Part shown: one piece after another, positions 1-7,772 of the stretch
Layout: each line of letters begins with the position of its first letter
Position numbering within the stretch: the stretch's first letter is position 1
Assembly (NCBI GenBank): GCA_003165335.1
Contig: PLTD01000246.1
Location: 1-34,644 of the forward strand
Length of the DNA: 34,644 nucleotides
Reading direction: 5' to 3'
Source: Rhodospirillales bacterium
GTDB lineage: Bacteria > Pseudomonadota > Alphaproteobacteria > BOG-932 > Roseiterribacteraceae
Made by a program: the position numbers and the translations under genes
The notes under the pieces: model-generated
What the model was told of the DNA's origin: nothing
Databases searched by the model: none
What the model saw: the letters and a program-made list of their open reading frames with translations, nothing else

Positions 1-54
1 CTTCAGCCGGGGGAAGATGTTAAAGCGACATAACGGAACGAGCGTCTCGCTCAC

Positions 55-64
55 GGGTTAACCC
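55..64. promoter_or_regulatory. 10-bp perfect palindrome upstream of the bacterioferritin-like gene
   Basis: GGGTTAACCC is its own reverse complement and lies 60 bases before the start codon at 124. A smaller inverted repeat (GAGCG-TCT-CGCTC) sits just upstream at 39-51. Either could be an operator for the iron-storage gene. I see no recognisable Fur or Irr box, so the function is not assigned. Confidence 0.25.
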
Positions 65-123
65 TGCAATCGCGGTCGCCATGCGGCCCGACGGATTTCA
101 AGGTAATCGGTGGGGCAATTTTT

Positions 124-654
124 ATGAGTGAATTTATTTCGGATCTCGCGGCGATCCGCGGTCGCGCACGCAATAGCATCGAAAACGGGGCCGTTACGAG
201 CAGCTACAAAGGCGATCGTCAGCAGGTCGTTAAAGTACTGAACGAGGCACTAGCGACCGAACTCGTCTGCATTTTGCGCTATCGGCGTCATCACTACATG
301 GCAAAGGGCATCCATTCCGAATCGGTGAAGGCGGAATTCTTGGTACATGCCACCGAAGAGCAGGAACATGCCGACTGGCTTGCCGAACGGATTACTCAAC
401 TGGGGGGAGAGCCGGACTTCAGCCCTCAGGGGTTGGCGGATCGAAGTCACTCGGAATATGCGCCCGGCACAGACCTCCAATCCATGATCAAGGAAGATCT
501 GATCGCAGAGCGTATTGCGATCGAGACATATTCAGAAATCATTCGTTGGATCGGCAATGACGACCCGACAACACGCAAGCTTTTGGAAGAGATTCTTAAA
601 GTTGAGGAAGAACATGCCGACGATATGGCAAATCTGTTGAGCCGGGTCGGCTAA
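124..654 (+). CDS. Bacterioferritin-like diiron protein lacking the haem-ligand Met
   Basis: This is a 176-aa four-helix ferritin-like protein, expected to oxidise Fe(II) and store iron in the cytoplasm. All six ferroxidase ligands of the bacterioferritin family can be aligned: E46, E79, H82 (in EEQEH), E129, E161 and H164 (in EEEH). In E. coli Bfr the residue after the second glutamate is Met52, the axial haem ligand; here it is Q80, so a canonical inter-subunit haem is unlikely. The first 30 residues are an extension relative to E. coli Bfr. The ATG start has only a weak GGGG ribosome site. Its stop overlaps the stop of the convergent corC-like gene by two bases, so no terminator separates them. 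A Dps-like or rubrerythrin-related role cannot be excluded. Confidence 0.85.
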   Translation: MSEFISDLAAIRGRARNSIENGAVTSSYKGDRQQVVKVLNEALATELVCILRYRRHHYMAKGIHSESVKAEFLVHATEEQEHADWLAERITQLGGEPDFSPQGLADRSHSEYAPGTDLQSMIKEDLIAERIAIETYSEIIRWIGNDDPTTRKLLEEILKVEEEHADDMANLLSRVG

Positions 655-1556
655 CCGTTTGCGGCCGTCCCGCTTACGCCGGGCGGCGTAAGGCGCAGCG
701 TCAGTATCTGATGGCGCTGCCGCTTCAGAATCTCGAAGCGGAAGCCGAAAAAAGTGAAAGTCTGGCCGACTTCCGGGATGTGGCGTGACTCATAGATCAC
801 CAATCCGGCAATTGTTGAATAGTCGGTCTCGTCAGGCAGGTCCCAGTCGAATTCGCGATTGAGATCGCGCACTGTTACGGTCCCATCGATAATATAGCTG
901 CCGTCAGGTTGCGGATAGACACCGGCGACATGGGTATCGAGTTCATCGGTAATGTCGCCGACTATTTCTTCCAGAATATCCTCGAGCGTCACCAGGCCCA
1001 GGAGCGACCCATATTCATCGACCACTAAGGCGAAATGCTCGCGGCGTGAACGAAATGCCTGCAGTTGGTCAAGCAGACTGGTGGCATCGGGCACGAACCA
1101 GGGCTGAGAGGCGACTTCATCAATATTCAGCGTCTCCATTTTTCCCCGGGCGGCGCGGACTTCGCGCAACAGGGATTTTGCATGAACGACGCCGATGATG
1201 TTGTCAGGTTCATCACGCCAAAGCGGAAGGCGCGTGAACGGACTGGCGAGAGCCGCGTCAACTATGTCGGCTGCGGCTAGGTCGGCATCTATCATGACCA
1301 TTTGCCGCCGATGGGTCATCACCTCCCCGACTGTTACTTCCGCCAGATCGAGAATCGAGCGCAGCATCTTGCGCTCCTGCCTGATCTCGGCCGCTTCTCC
1401 GGCATCGTCGCTGGTGTGTTCCTCGATGGCGCTGCGCAGTGCTTCGCCGGTGTCATCGGGCCAAAACTTGCGGCGCAGCCAAATGACGCCCGGATAGATG
1501 GCGCCTCCTATCAGCATCCCCACAGCGAGAAAAGCGAGTGTTTCGGTCAGAGTCAT
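651..1556 (-). CDS. CorC/HlyC-family CBS-domain protein, short form
   Basis: The 301-aa protein has one hydrophobic N-terminal helix (about residues 5-26), a basic turn, a tandem CBS pair (about 75-195, with the typical EVMTHR and LVVDEYGSLLGLVTLEDILEEIVGDI stretches read in parts) and a C-terminal CorC_HlyC domain (about 205-292). Full-length relatives carry a four-helix DUF21 (CNNM) domain before the CBS pair. Here aroB ends only nine bases upstream, so DUF21 is absent apart from perhaps its first helix. CBS-CorC proteins are linked to Mg/Co efflux and to adenine-nucleotide sensing. The role here is inferred from family only. It is the last gene of aroK-aroB-corC on this strand. Confidence 0.85.
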   Translation of the reverse strand: MTLTETLAFLAVGMLIGGAIYPGVIWLRRKFWPDDTGEALRSAIEEHTSDDAGEAAEIRQERKMLRSILDLAEVTVGEVMTHRRQMVMIDADLAAADIVDAALASPFTRLPLWRDEPDNIIGVVHAKSLLREVRAARGKMETLNIDEVASQPWFVPDATSLLDQLQAFRSRREHFALVVDEYGSLLGLVTLEDILEEIVGDITDELDTHVAGVYPQPDGSYIIDGTVTVRDLNREFDWDLPDETDYSTIAGLVIYESRHIPEVGQTFTFFGFRFEILKRQRHQILTLRLTPPGVSGTAANG

Positions 1557-1565
1557 TCTGTCCGA

Positions 1566-2684
1566 TCAGGCCGCCAACGCATGGGCCAGAGCGATTTCAA
1601 CCTCACTGGCCGCGACGTCCTTGGCGACAAAGGCCTGGCCGATGCCGTTGACCAGAACGAAGGTAAGGCGACCGCGTTCAGCCTTTTTGTCTCCCTGCAT
1701 TCTGCGGATCAGCGCATGCGGTTCGAACGCTACGTTACGCGGCGGCGACACCGGCAGGCCATGCGAGAGCAGATGCGCGCGGACACGCATCAGGTCGTTA
1801 ACCGGGCAGTGCCCCAATCGGACGGACAGATCGAAGGCCATCACCATACCGATAGAAACGCCCTCACCATGATTAAGCGCACCGCCGAACCCGCTTTCGG
1901 CCTCGAGTGCATGGCCGAACGTATGACCGAGATTGAGCAATGCGCGCTGCCCGCCCTCGCGCTCGTCCGCAGCCACTATTGAAGCCTTGGCTCTACAACA
2001 TGAGGCGATAGCGTAAACTTGGGCTTCCGGGTCGCCTTCAATGACTGCACTGCCGTGTTCGTCTAACCAGGCAAAAAAATCGCTGTCTCCCAGCAAGCCG
2101 TACTTGACGACCTCGGCATAGCCGGCCTTGAGTTCTCGAGACGGCAATGTGACCAGCGTATCGGTATCGGCCACGACCAGGAGCGGCTGATGAAACGAAC
2201 CGATCAGATTCTTGCCATGCGCGCTGTCGATGCCGGTCTTGCCGCCAACCGAACTATCGACCTGGGCCAGCAAAGTTGTCGGAATTTGGATAAAATCGAT
2301 GCCTCGCAACAAAGTCGCGGCCAAAAAGCCGGCGAGATCGCCGACAACGCCTCCACCCAAGGCCAAGATGACGGTCTTGCGATCGACACCCATCGCGAGA
2401 ATGCTTTCCGCCGCCTGAGCGTAGCTGCTGAGGCTTTTGCTCTCCTCACCTGCTGGCACCAAAATTGCCGGCGGGATTGCAATGCCCGCCGCGGAAAGGG
2501 AGGATTCGACTTTAGATCGATAGAAAGCGGCTACATTCGTGTCGCTGACCAAGATGAGGGGGCGGTCGCCAACCGTTTCCTTAACCAGCGTGCCGAGCCG
2601 TGCCAGAAGACCCGGTCCCACGACAATGTCATAGCTGCGGTTGTCGAGGCCGACGCGGATTCGGTCGGATGGCAGGCTATTCAT
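1566..2684 (-). CDS. aroB: 3-dehydroquinate synthase
   Basis: AroB converts DAHP to 3-dehydroquinate, the second shikimate-pathway step, using NAD and a divalent metal. The sequence shows the NAD-binding GGGVVGDLAGF segment, the PTTLLAQVDSSVGGKTG block, and the metal ligands Glu in GYAEVVKYG, His in LGHTFGHALE and His in NHGEG. I place the start at the ATG that overlaps the aroK stop as ATGA; an in-frame TTG 15 bases further upstream would add only five residues and has no ribosome site. The protein is 372 aa, normal for the family. It is translationally coupled to aroK and nine bases from the corC-like gene. Confidence 0.97.
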   Translation of the reverse strand: MNSLPSDRIRVGLDNRSYDIVVGPGLLARLGTLVKETVGDRPLILVSDTNVAAFYRSKVESSLSAAGIAIPPAILVPAGEESKSLSSYAQAAESILAMGVDRKTVILALGGGVVGDLAGFLAATLLRGIDFIQIPTTLLAQVDSSVGGKTGIDSAHGKNLIGSFHQPLLVVADTDTLVTLPSRELKAGYAEVVKYGLLGDSDFFAWLDEHGSAVIEGDPEAQVYAIASCCRAKASIVAADEREGGQRALLNLGHTFGHALEAESGFGGALNHGEGVSIGMVMAFDLSVRLGHCPVNDLMRVRAHLLSHGLPVSPPRNVAFEPHALIRRMQGDKKAERGRLTFVLVNGIGQAFVAKDVAASEVEIALAHALAA

Positions 2685-3280
2685 GTCCGTGCACCGCAAT
2701 GACTATTCAGCGCTTGCAGCACTGCTTCGACCGTGTTTTCAACGGGGCCATGCAAGCTGTCGACCGTCAGGTGCGCCTCGGCATAGATTGGATAACGCAG
2801 CGCCATCAGTTCGGCCAATTTGGCCGCTCGGTCGACCCCTTGTAGCAGCGGACGCTTTTGCGAACGGCCAGTCCGCGCTACCAGAGTGTCTAGGTCGGCG
2901 CGGAGCCAGACGGTGATGCCATGTTTGCTGATCGTTTCGCGAGTGATGGGGTCCACGAACGCCCCGCCGCCGGTTGCGATAACAGCAAGCGGTCCGCGGA
3001 CCAATCGGGTAATCATTCGCCGCTCGCCTTCGCGGAACGCAGGCTCTCCGATCTGGGCAAAAAGTTCGGCGACAGTCTTGCCGGTTTCGGTTTCAATCTC
3101 GATATCGGTGTCCAGGAACGGCAGTCCCAGTCTATCGGCCAATTTGCGGCCCACGCGCGTCTTTCCCGCCCCCATCAAACCGACCAGAACGACGGGGCGA
3201 TCGAGGTTAAGATGCTCCGCTGTGACCGACTCGGCGCGGGGCTGTATTGTTTGACTGAGCGACACGGCGCTGTTTATCAC
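2681..3280 (-). CDS. aroK: Shikimate kinase
   Basis: AroK phosphorylates shikimate at the 3-OH with ATP. The P-loop GLMGAGKT is at residues 34-41, followed by the shikimate-binding DTD (Asp pair in FLDTDIEIE), the EPAFREGERR block with its conserved Arg, and the GGGAF loop. The adenine lid region RPLL is also present. I chose the GTG at 3280, which has GGACGG upstream and gives 199 aa; a TTG at 3301 would add seven residues without a ribosome site. The N-terminal 28 residues precede the fold, as is common in alphaproteobacteria. The stop overlaps the aroB start. It diverges from the small membrane protein at 3316, so the promoters must lie in the intervening 35 bases or overlap the coding ends. 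Confidence 0.95.
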   Translation of the reverse strand: MINSAVSLSQTIQPRAESVTAEHLNLDRPVVLVGLMGAGKTRVGRKLADRLGLPFLDTDIEIETETGKTVAELFAQIGEPAFREGERRMITRLVRGPLAVIATGGGAFVDPITRETISKHGITVWLRADLDTLVARTGRSQKRPLLQGVDRAAKLAELMALRYPIYAEAHLTVDSLHGPVENTVEAVLQALNSHCGART

Positions 3281-3315
3281 AAAGCCGTCCGCGATTGGCA
3301 ATTGGCCGGGTACAT

Positions 3316-3453
3316 ATGAAGATCGTTCTTATCACTGCCGCCGCCATAGTGGCACTCGTCGTCGTGGTTCTGATCGTGCTGGGAAGCGTTGATATTCCTG
3401 CGCCGTCCGGTCAGATCGAAAAGCCGATTCCGGCCGACCGCCTGATCCATTAA
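3316..3453 (+). CDS. 45-residue single-pass membrane protein
   Basis: The ATG at 3316 opens a 45-codon frame ending in TAA. After MKIV there is a strong hydrophobic helix (about residues 4-23, rich in Val, Ile, Leu), then a short polar tail SVDIPAPSGQIEKPIPADR. I do not recognise a family. It lies between divergent aroK and the secreted protein that starts 13 bases after its stop, and reads in the same direction, so it probably shares a transcript with that gene and xerD. It has no clear Shine-Dalgarno sequence, which lowers confidence. Confidence 0.6.
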   Translation: MKIVLITAAAIVALVVVVLIVLGSVDIPAPSGQIEKPIPADRLIH

Positions 3454-3466
3454 TAGATACCGACCT

Positions 3467-5179
3467 ATGCGTTTAGTCCCGATATTGGCGTTGGCGCTGC
3501 TGTTGCCTCTGACAACTGCCTCCGCTCAGTTTTGGGCGCGGCCGGCTGGTGCAGCGGCGCCTGATCAGGCGCGTGCCAACCCTCCCGAGACTGAACCTGA
3601 ACCTGAACCGCAGAGCGAGCCATCGGCCCCGCAGGAAGCGCTGCCGCAGAAAAGCACCGCTAGCGATGCTGAGGTGCCCCGCAGTTCCGCGCCTCCCGGA
3701 CTAGCAAGCTCGCTCGGTGGATCAGGTGACACTGGGATCGATTCTATCGGCATACTGCCGGCGAGAGACACCGATTTCGAGCGGACGACCTGGCGTTACA
3801 CTGGCTTTGCAGCCGTAGCCGATTTATTGGAGCGCCTGCCCGATCGAATTGATTCGGCCGCCGAACATGAATTGGCGAAAAACCTTCTGGTCAGCATCGC
3901 CGATGCGCCATCCGGCGACGACGGGGGCAGCCGTCTGCTGGAGCTCAGGGTTCGCAAGCTGCTCGCGATGGGCAATATTTCGGATGCCGCCGCCTTGGCC
4001 CGGGCCGCGCCCGGGTTACCCGACAATGCCGCTCTGGCACATGCTGAGGTCGAGGCTGAGCTGTTAGCCGGCCAACTCGAGGCCGCTTGCATCGATATGC
4101 GCTCCTTTGCGGCAATACTGACCGATCCCGCAAGTCAGAACGCGCTGATTTTATGCCGTGAAAACGCGGGCGAGACGATCGAAGGCGGTCCACCGCCGCT
4201 GGATATTCAGTCGCTCGGCGCGGCCGCCCGGATATCGGGGACTCCTTTGTCAGCTGACCCCCAATCTTCACCTCCCGCTCGGCTGGTCTCAGCGGCGATG
4301 GACCCCCAGAATGATCCCGCTTTACGGCTTGAAACAGCCTTCGCCGCCGGGCGGGCGAGCGCGCTTTATGGAGAGTTTCTGGCCAAATTATTTGCCTCTT
4401 CTCCCCCAGGCGGCTTGCCCGCCGACGGCGGTGCACCGGCGAACGGGGCCGCAGCAGCGGCTCTATACCAAGCCATCGCGCAAGAAGGACCTGTCGATCA
4501 GAAGCTGGGCTTGGCAGAACGCGGTCTTCTGTCGCCTGATGGCGTATCCGACAAGATCGGCGTCGCAATGGTTTCCCCCTTGCGGAGTTTTCAGCCGGTT
4601 CCTGAATTGGGTCCTTTGGCCCAGCGGTTCGCGATTTTGTTCTACACTGTGGGGGACACCGAAGCGGCAGCCCCTTGGGCGGAACTTGCCGACGCGAACG
4701 GGAGTGCAGCGCAGCTTTGGCCATACCGCGTACTGCTAAAACAGGCGGACGTCATGGGTATCGGCGATTGGGAACAGGGGTCCGGATTGGATGCCCCGCA
4801 CATTGCCCGAATATTGACCGTACTTTCTGCCTTCGGTGTGACTTCGCCGCCATCAGATAGCGCGCGGGTGAATGGCGATGACAGACCGGAGGCACCCTTC
4901 GGCGACTTACTGGCGATGGATAAATCCGCGCGCGATCTTCACGTCGGTGAGACAGTGTTGCGCGCGCTCTCGGTACTGGGCATCGAGGGACCAGCGCGGG
5001 CCCATCCGCTCAGTCTACGCCGCGCCCTTAGCGACCTGGATCAGGTCAGCCTGCACAGTGAAGCCCGTGCTCTGGCCTTTGAAGCCATAACCGCAGCCCT
5101 ATTCGACGGCAGACCGGCACCTAGTACAACAGCAGTGCCGGGCTCATCTATCGGTGGAAATAATGGGCCGGGGCCGTAA
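3467..5179 (+). CDS. Secreted protein with helical (TPR-like) repeats, function unknown
   Basis: The 570-aa protein has a Sec signal peptide (hydrophobic core LALALLLPLTTASA, cleavage near residue 20). A low-complexity Pro/Glu/Ser/Ala linker follows to about residue 95, with a GAACCT hexamer repeat at the DNA level encoding Glu-Pro pairs. The rest is Ala/Leu-rich and predicted helical; residues about 150-225 resemble TPR-like helix pairs (LLAMGNISDAAALARAAPG, then AALAHAEVEAELLAGQLEAA). It is presumably periplasmic. No catalytic motif is visible. The 3' end overlaps the xerD start by 17 bases, so translation is coupled. A protein of this kind beside aroK-aroB and xerD is familiar to me only as a hypothetical. 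Confidence 0.85.
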   Translation: MRLVPILALALLLPLTTASAQFWARPAGAAAPDQARANPPETEPEPEPQSEPSAPQEALPQKSTASDAEVPRSSAPPGLASSLGGSGDTGIDSIGILPARDTDFERTTWRYTGFAAVADLLERLPDRIDSAAEHELAKNLLVSIADAPSGDDGGSRLLELRVRKLLAMGNISDAAALARAAPGLPDNAALAHAEVEAELLAGQLEAACIDMRSFAAILTDPASQNALILCRENAGETIEGGPPPLDIQSLGAAARISGTPLSADPQSSPPARLVSAAMDPQNDPALRLETAFAAGRASALYGEFLAKLFASSPPGGLPADGGAPANGAAAAALYQAIAQEGPVDQKLGLAERGLLSPDGVSDKIGVAMVSPLRSFQPVPELGPLAQRFAILFYTVGDTEAAAPWAELADANGSAAQLWPYRVLLKQADVMGIGDWEQGSGLDAPHIARILTVLSAFGVTSPPSDSARVNGDDRPEAPFGDLLAMDKSARDLHVGETVLRALSVLGIEGPARAHPLSLRRALSDLDQVSLHSEARALAFEAITAALFDGRPAPSTTAVPGSSIGGNNGPGP

Positions 5180-6137
5180 ACCGAAACTCCGCCCCCCGCT
5201 TTCTCCCGGGGTCGACGCATTCCTGGACATGCTGCTGGGGGAGCGCGGCGTTGCCGTCAACACCTGTGCCGCCTATTCAGCCGACCTGGCCGACCTGAGC
5301 GTATTCCTGAAGCCTCTCGGCATCCAGGCCGAAGATGCAACAACCGATCAGCTTCGCGCCTATTTTGCGGCTCTTCACGGTAGCGGGACCGCCGCCGCAC
5401 CGCGTACCGCTGGTCGGCGACTGTCGGCCTTCCGCCAATTCTATCGTTTCCTGCTGTCTGAGGGGCGGCGGCAAGATGATCCCTCCTCTGCGCTTGATGC
5501 TCCGAAGCTGGGCCGCCCCTTGCCCAAGCTGTTGTCTGAGGACGAAGTCGCAAGCCTCATAACGCCGATCCAGAACGCAATGTCGGAAGGGGCAGTAGCT
5601 GACCCTCAAGAACTTCGTTTCGCGGTGTTGATCGAGTTGCTCTATGGGAGCGGTCTGCGCGTGTCCGAATTGGTCGGCTTGCCGCTCAGCGCGATGGGGC
5701 GTGATGGACGCATACTGGCCGTGCGCGGCAAGGGCGGAAAGGACAGGCTGGTGCCGGTTTCCGAGCCGGCGCGTGCGGCACTGGCTGCCTATCTTGCGAA
5801 TCGCCGCTATTTTGTGGCTGGTGGCGGACCGTCGCCTTGGCTCTTTCCCTCGAAAAGCTCTCGCCTCGGCTATCTGACTCGACAGCGCTTCGCACAGCTG
5901 TTGAAGGAACGCGCTTTGTCCGCGGGGCTCGATCCTGAGCGGGTCAGCCCGCATGTGCTGCGCCACGCCTTTGCGACGCATCTGCTGGACCATGGGGCCG
6001 ATTTGCGCGCAGTGCAAAAAATGCTCGGTCATGCCGATATCGCCACAACCGAAATCTACACTCACGTGGCGGGCGAGCGCCTGCAACGCGTGGTCCGAGC
6101 TCACCATCCCCTGTCGAAACGGAAAAGCGAGAATTAG
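5163..6137 (+). CDS. xerD: Tyrosine recombinase XerD
   Basis: XerD acts with XerC at dif to resolve chromosome dimers before division. The 324-aa protein has an N-terminal SAM-like core-binding domain (about 10-100) and a catalytic domain containing the full set of residues: R166 (GLRVSEL), K190 (RGKGGK), H264 and R267 (HVLRH), H290 (LGHAD) and the nucleophile Y299 (EIYTHV). I prefer the ATG at 5163, preceded by GGTGG, to the GTG at 5154. It overlaps the end of the secreted-protein gene. The length and motif set are those of chromosomal XerD rather than an island or phage integrase; XerC cannot be fully excluded. Confidence 0.93.
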   Translation: MGRGRKPKLRPPLSPGVDAFLDMLLGERGVAVNTCAAYSADLADLSVFLKPLGIQAEDATTDQLRAYFAALHGSGTAAAPRTAGRRLSAFRQFYRFLLSEGRRQDDPSSALDAPKLGRPLPKLLSEDEVASLITPIQNAMSEGAVADPQELRFAVLIELLYGSGLRVSELVGLPLSAMGRDGRILAVRGKGGKDRLVPVSEPARAALAAYLANRRYFVAGGGPSPWLFPSKSSRLGYLTRQRFAQLLKERALSAGLDPERVSPHVLRHAFATHLLDHGADLRAVQKMLGHADIATTEIYTHVAGERLQRVVRAHHPLSKRKSEN

Positions 6138-6185
6138 AACGACGTTTGCCCTATTCCAGTCGGGTATACAGGCAGCTGGCCTGCC

Positions 6186-6227
6186 ATCGAAAAGATGCGC
6201 TTAGTGCTTGCTTGCCCGCTTTTCGAT
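6186..6227. other. Weak inverted repeat between convergent xerD and aminotransferase genes
   Basis: ATCGAAAAG (6186-6194) and CTTTTCGAT (6219-6227) can form a 9-bp stem with a 24-base loop. It straddles the 3' end of the minus-strand aminotransferase and could act as a shared terminator. There is no T-tract and the loop is long, so this may be chance. Confidence 0.25.
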
Positions 6228-7475
6228 CGCCGCCAGCAATATGCACAGTGCGATGCCTTCTGAGGCGGTCCGCACATCCTCGAGTGAAGGGAATGACGGG
6301 GCAAGCCGCAAGGTGCGGTCATGCGGATCGCGTCCATGCGGCCAGGTCGCGCCGGCGGGCGTGAGGGCAAGCCCTGCCGCCTTGGCCAAGACCACGACGC
6401 GCTCGGCTGTACCCTCCATGGCGTCGACGCTGACGAAATAGCCTCCGTCGGGTCGGGTCCACCGCGCTACACCAGTACCGCTCAAGCGTTCGTCGAGCGC
6501 CTGAAGCACTGCTGCAAACTTTGGCGCCAGCAAGGCCCGGTGTTTTTCCATATGCGCGGTCAGTCCGGCATCGTCCTTCAGGAATCTCACATGTCGGATT
6601 TGGTTGAGTTTGTCCGGTCCGATCGTGCGTTTCCCCGCGCGGGCGAGGTACCAGGCCACGTTGGCGGCCGACGAGGCGAAGAATGCCAGCCCTGCTCCGG
6701 CAAAAGTGATCTTTGATGTTGAGGCGAAGACAAAAGCCCGGTCTGGGTTCCCAGCCTGTTCGCACAGATCGAGAATATTGGCGATTTCAGTCCGTTTCTC
6801 GCTCAGGTGATGGACGGCATAGGCATTGTCCCAGAACAAGCGGAAGTCGGGTTCGGCCGTCTTCATATTGGCCAGACGACGCACTGTCTCGTCTGAGTAT
6901 ACTTCGCCCGTCGGGTTGGCATATTTCGGCACGCACCACATGCCTTTGACCCCCGGGTCGCTGGCCAGCAATTCGACAACGTCCATGTCGGGCCCCTGCC
7001 CGGTTAGCGGTACGGGTATCATGCGGATGCCGTATTCCTCGCAGATCGCGAAATGACGGTCATAGCCCGGAACTGGGCATAGGAAGGCCGGACTGGTTTC
7101 CTTCGACCAAGGACGAACCGATCCGGGAACGCCTTTGAGCAAGGCCCAGACAATCGAATCATGCATCATTGCGAGGCTGGCGTTGTTGCCGACGACAATT
7201 CGCTCCGGTGCGGCTCCCATCAGCCCAGAAAATAGCGCGCGTGCTTCGGCCAACCCCTGGATTCCGCCGTAATTGCGTCCATCCTCGCGGGCGTCGCTGA
7301 AATAATCGCCATTGCCGGGCAGCGTGAGCAGACCGTTGGCAAGGTTCAGCTGTTCGGGCGCAGGTTTGCCGCGGGTCATGTCCAATTTAAGCCCGCGTTG
7401 GCGGAAGGCGTCATATTCCGCCTGGACCTGGTCGCGCAGGATTTGGAGTTGGTCGCTGGACAGATCGGAAATCAC
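6201..7475 (-). CDS. PLP-dependent aminotransferase of the Rv3722c / Aminotran_MocR type
   Basis: This 424-aa fold-type I PLP enzyme resembles the aspartate aminotransferase group typified by mycobacterial Rv3722c. Visible marks are the N-terminal MTRGKPAPEQLNLANGL block, GGIQGLAEAR, the Asn in KYANPTGEVYSDETVRR, the DNAYAVHHL segment and the PLP lysine in ASTSKITFAGAGL. It probably transfers the amino group of aspartate or a related amino acid to 2-oxoglutarate in the cytoplasm; substrate is inferred. The start is GTG with a strong GAGGAG ribosome site seven bases upstream. A perfect 13-bp hairpin lies in its leader. It is a monocistronic gene, convergent with xerD. Confidence 0.88.
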   Translation of the reverse strand: MISDLSSDQLQILRDQVQAEYDAFRQRGLKLDMTRGKPAPEQLNLANGLLTLPGNGDYFSDAREDGRNYGGIQGLAEARALFSGLMGAAPERIVVGNNASLAMMHDSIVWALLKGVPGSVRPWSKETSPAFLCPVPGYDRHFAICEEYGIRMIPVPLTGQGPDMDVVELLASDPGVKGMWCVPKYANPTGEVYSDETVRRLANMKTAEPDFRLFWDNAYAVHHLSEKRTEIANILDLCEQAGNPDRAFVFASTSKITFAGAGLAFFASSAANVAWYLARAGKRTIGPDKLNQIRHVRFLKDDAGLTAHMEKHRALLAPKFAAVLQALDERLSGTGVARWTRPDGGYFVSVDAMEGTAERVVVLAKAAGLALTPAGATWPHGRDPHDRTLRLAPSFPSLEDVRTASEGIALCILLAAIEKRASKH

Positions 7476-7482
7476 GCTGATG

Positions 7483-7488
7483 CTCCTC
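7483..7488 (-). promoter_or_regulatory. Ribosome-binding site that fixes the GTG start of the aminotransferase
   Basis: Read on the minus strand this is GAGGAG, seven bases before the GTG at 7475. It is one of the strongest ribosome sites in the window and decides the non-ATG start. Confidence 0.8.
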
Positions 7489-7504
7489 GGAATCGCTCGG
7501 CCTA

Positions 7505-7537
7505 TTAGTGAGGCTGTGTTTCATACAGCCTCACTAA
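7505..7537. promoter_or_regulatory. Perfect 13-bp inverted repeat in the aminotransferase leader
   Basis: TTAGTGAGGCTGT (7505-7517) and ACAGCCTCACTAA (7525-7537) pair perfectly around a 7-base loop. On the minus strand the structure ends about 17 bases before the ribosome site of the aminotransferase. There is no T-tract on either strand, so an intrinsic terminator is unlikely. A dimeric-repressor operator or an RNA hairpin controlling translation fits better. Confidence 0.6.
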
Positions 7538-7589
7538 ACAATTTTGTAGAGCAGCGAAAACACGAAGTATTTTTTGATTGTAAAGCTAG

Positions 7590-7613
7590 TTCGATAAAAT
7601 TTCGATAAATCGA
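7590..7613. repeat. Tandem TTCGATAAA repeats with an overlapping TCGA-TAAA-TCGA palindrome
   Basis: TTCGATAAA occurs at 7590-7598 and again at 7601-7609, one helical turn apart (11 bases). The second copy forms TCGATAAATCGA. The repeats lie in a locally AT-rich stretch (about 7535-7715) between the divergent aminotransferase and CxxC-protein genes, so they may be transcription-factor sites for one of them. Confidence 0.35.
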
Positions 7614-7653
7614 ATCAGTACTTTAGTGTGGCTTTTTAGCGCGTTACTTTCCA

Positions 7654-7681
7654 TTTAGTCTCGAACCTATTATTATATAAT
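7654..7681 (+). promoter_or_regulatory. Possible promoter for the CxxC-protein gene
   Basis: A consensus TATAAT (7676-7681) lies in an AT-rich run, with a weak TTTAGT (7654-7659) 16 bases upstream. Transcription would start near 7688, about 85 bases before the ATG at 7773. The -35 match is poor. The region 7476-7772 contains no other gene-sized frame. Confidence 0.35.
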
Positions 7682-7715
7682 GGTGATTGCCAAGTGCCTT
7701 ATATAGGGGGCTGAA

Positions 7716-7763
7716 TATGGGCAAAACAATTTTGGGTCCGGGTTTACAAAGCTTCGTGTTATA
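7716..7763 (+). CDS. Possible 15-codon leader peptide
   Basis: The frame reads MGKTILGPGLQSFVL and is preceded by GGGG eight bases upstream. It ends nine bases before the start of the CxxC protein. It could be a short upstream frame coupling translation, but a frame this short is easily fortuitous and I do not recognise a leader family. Confidence 0.2.
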
Positions 7764-7772
7764 GAAGGTTAC

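Noticed and set aside
3945-4724. Minus-strand 259-codon frame inside the secreted-protein gene
   Set aside because: Arg/Pro-rich translation typical of an antisense shadow in GC-rich DNA; the plus-strand frame has a signal peptide and coherent helical composition.
5163-6137. Tyrosine recombinase as a marker of an integrated element
   Set aside because: Size, motifs and housekeeping neighbours fit chromosomal XerD; there are no attachment repeats, phage or plasmid genes.
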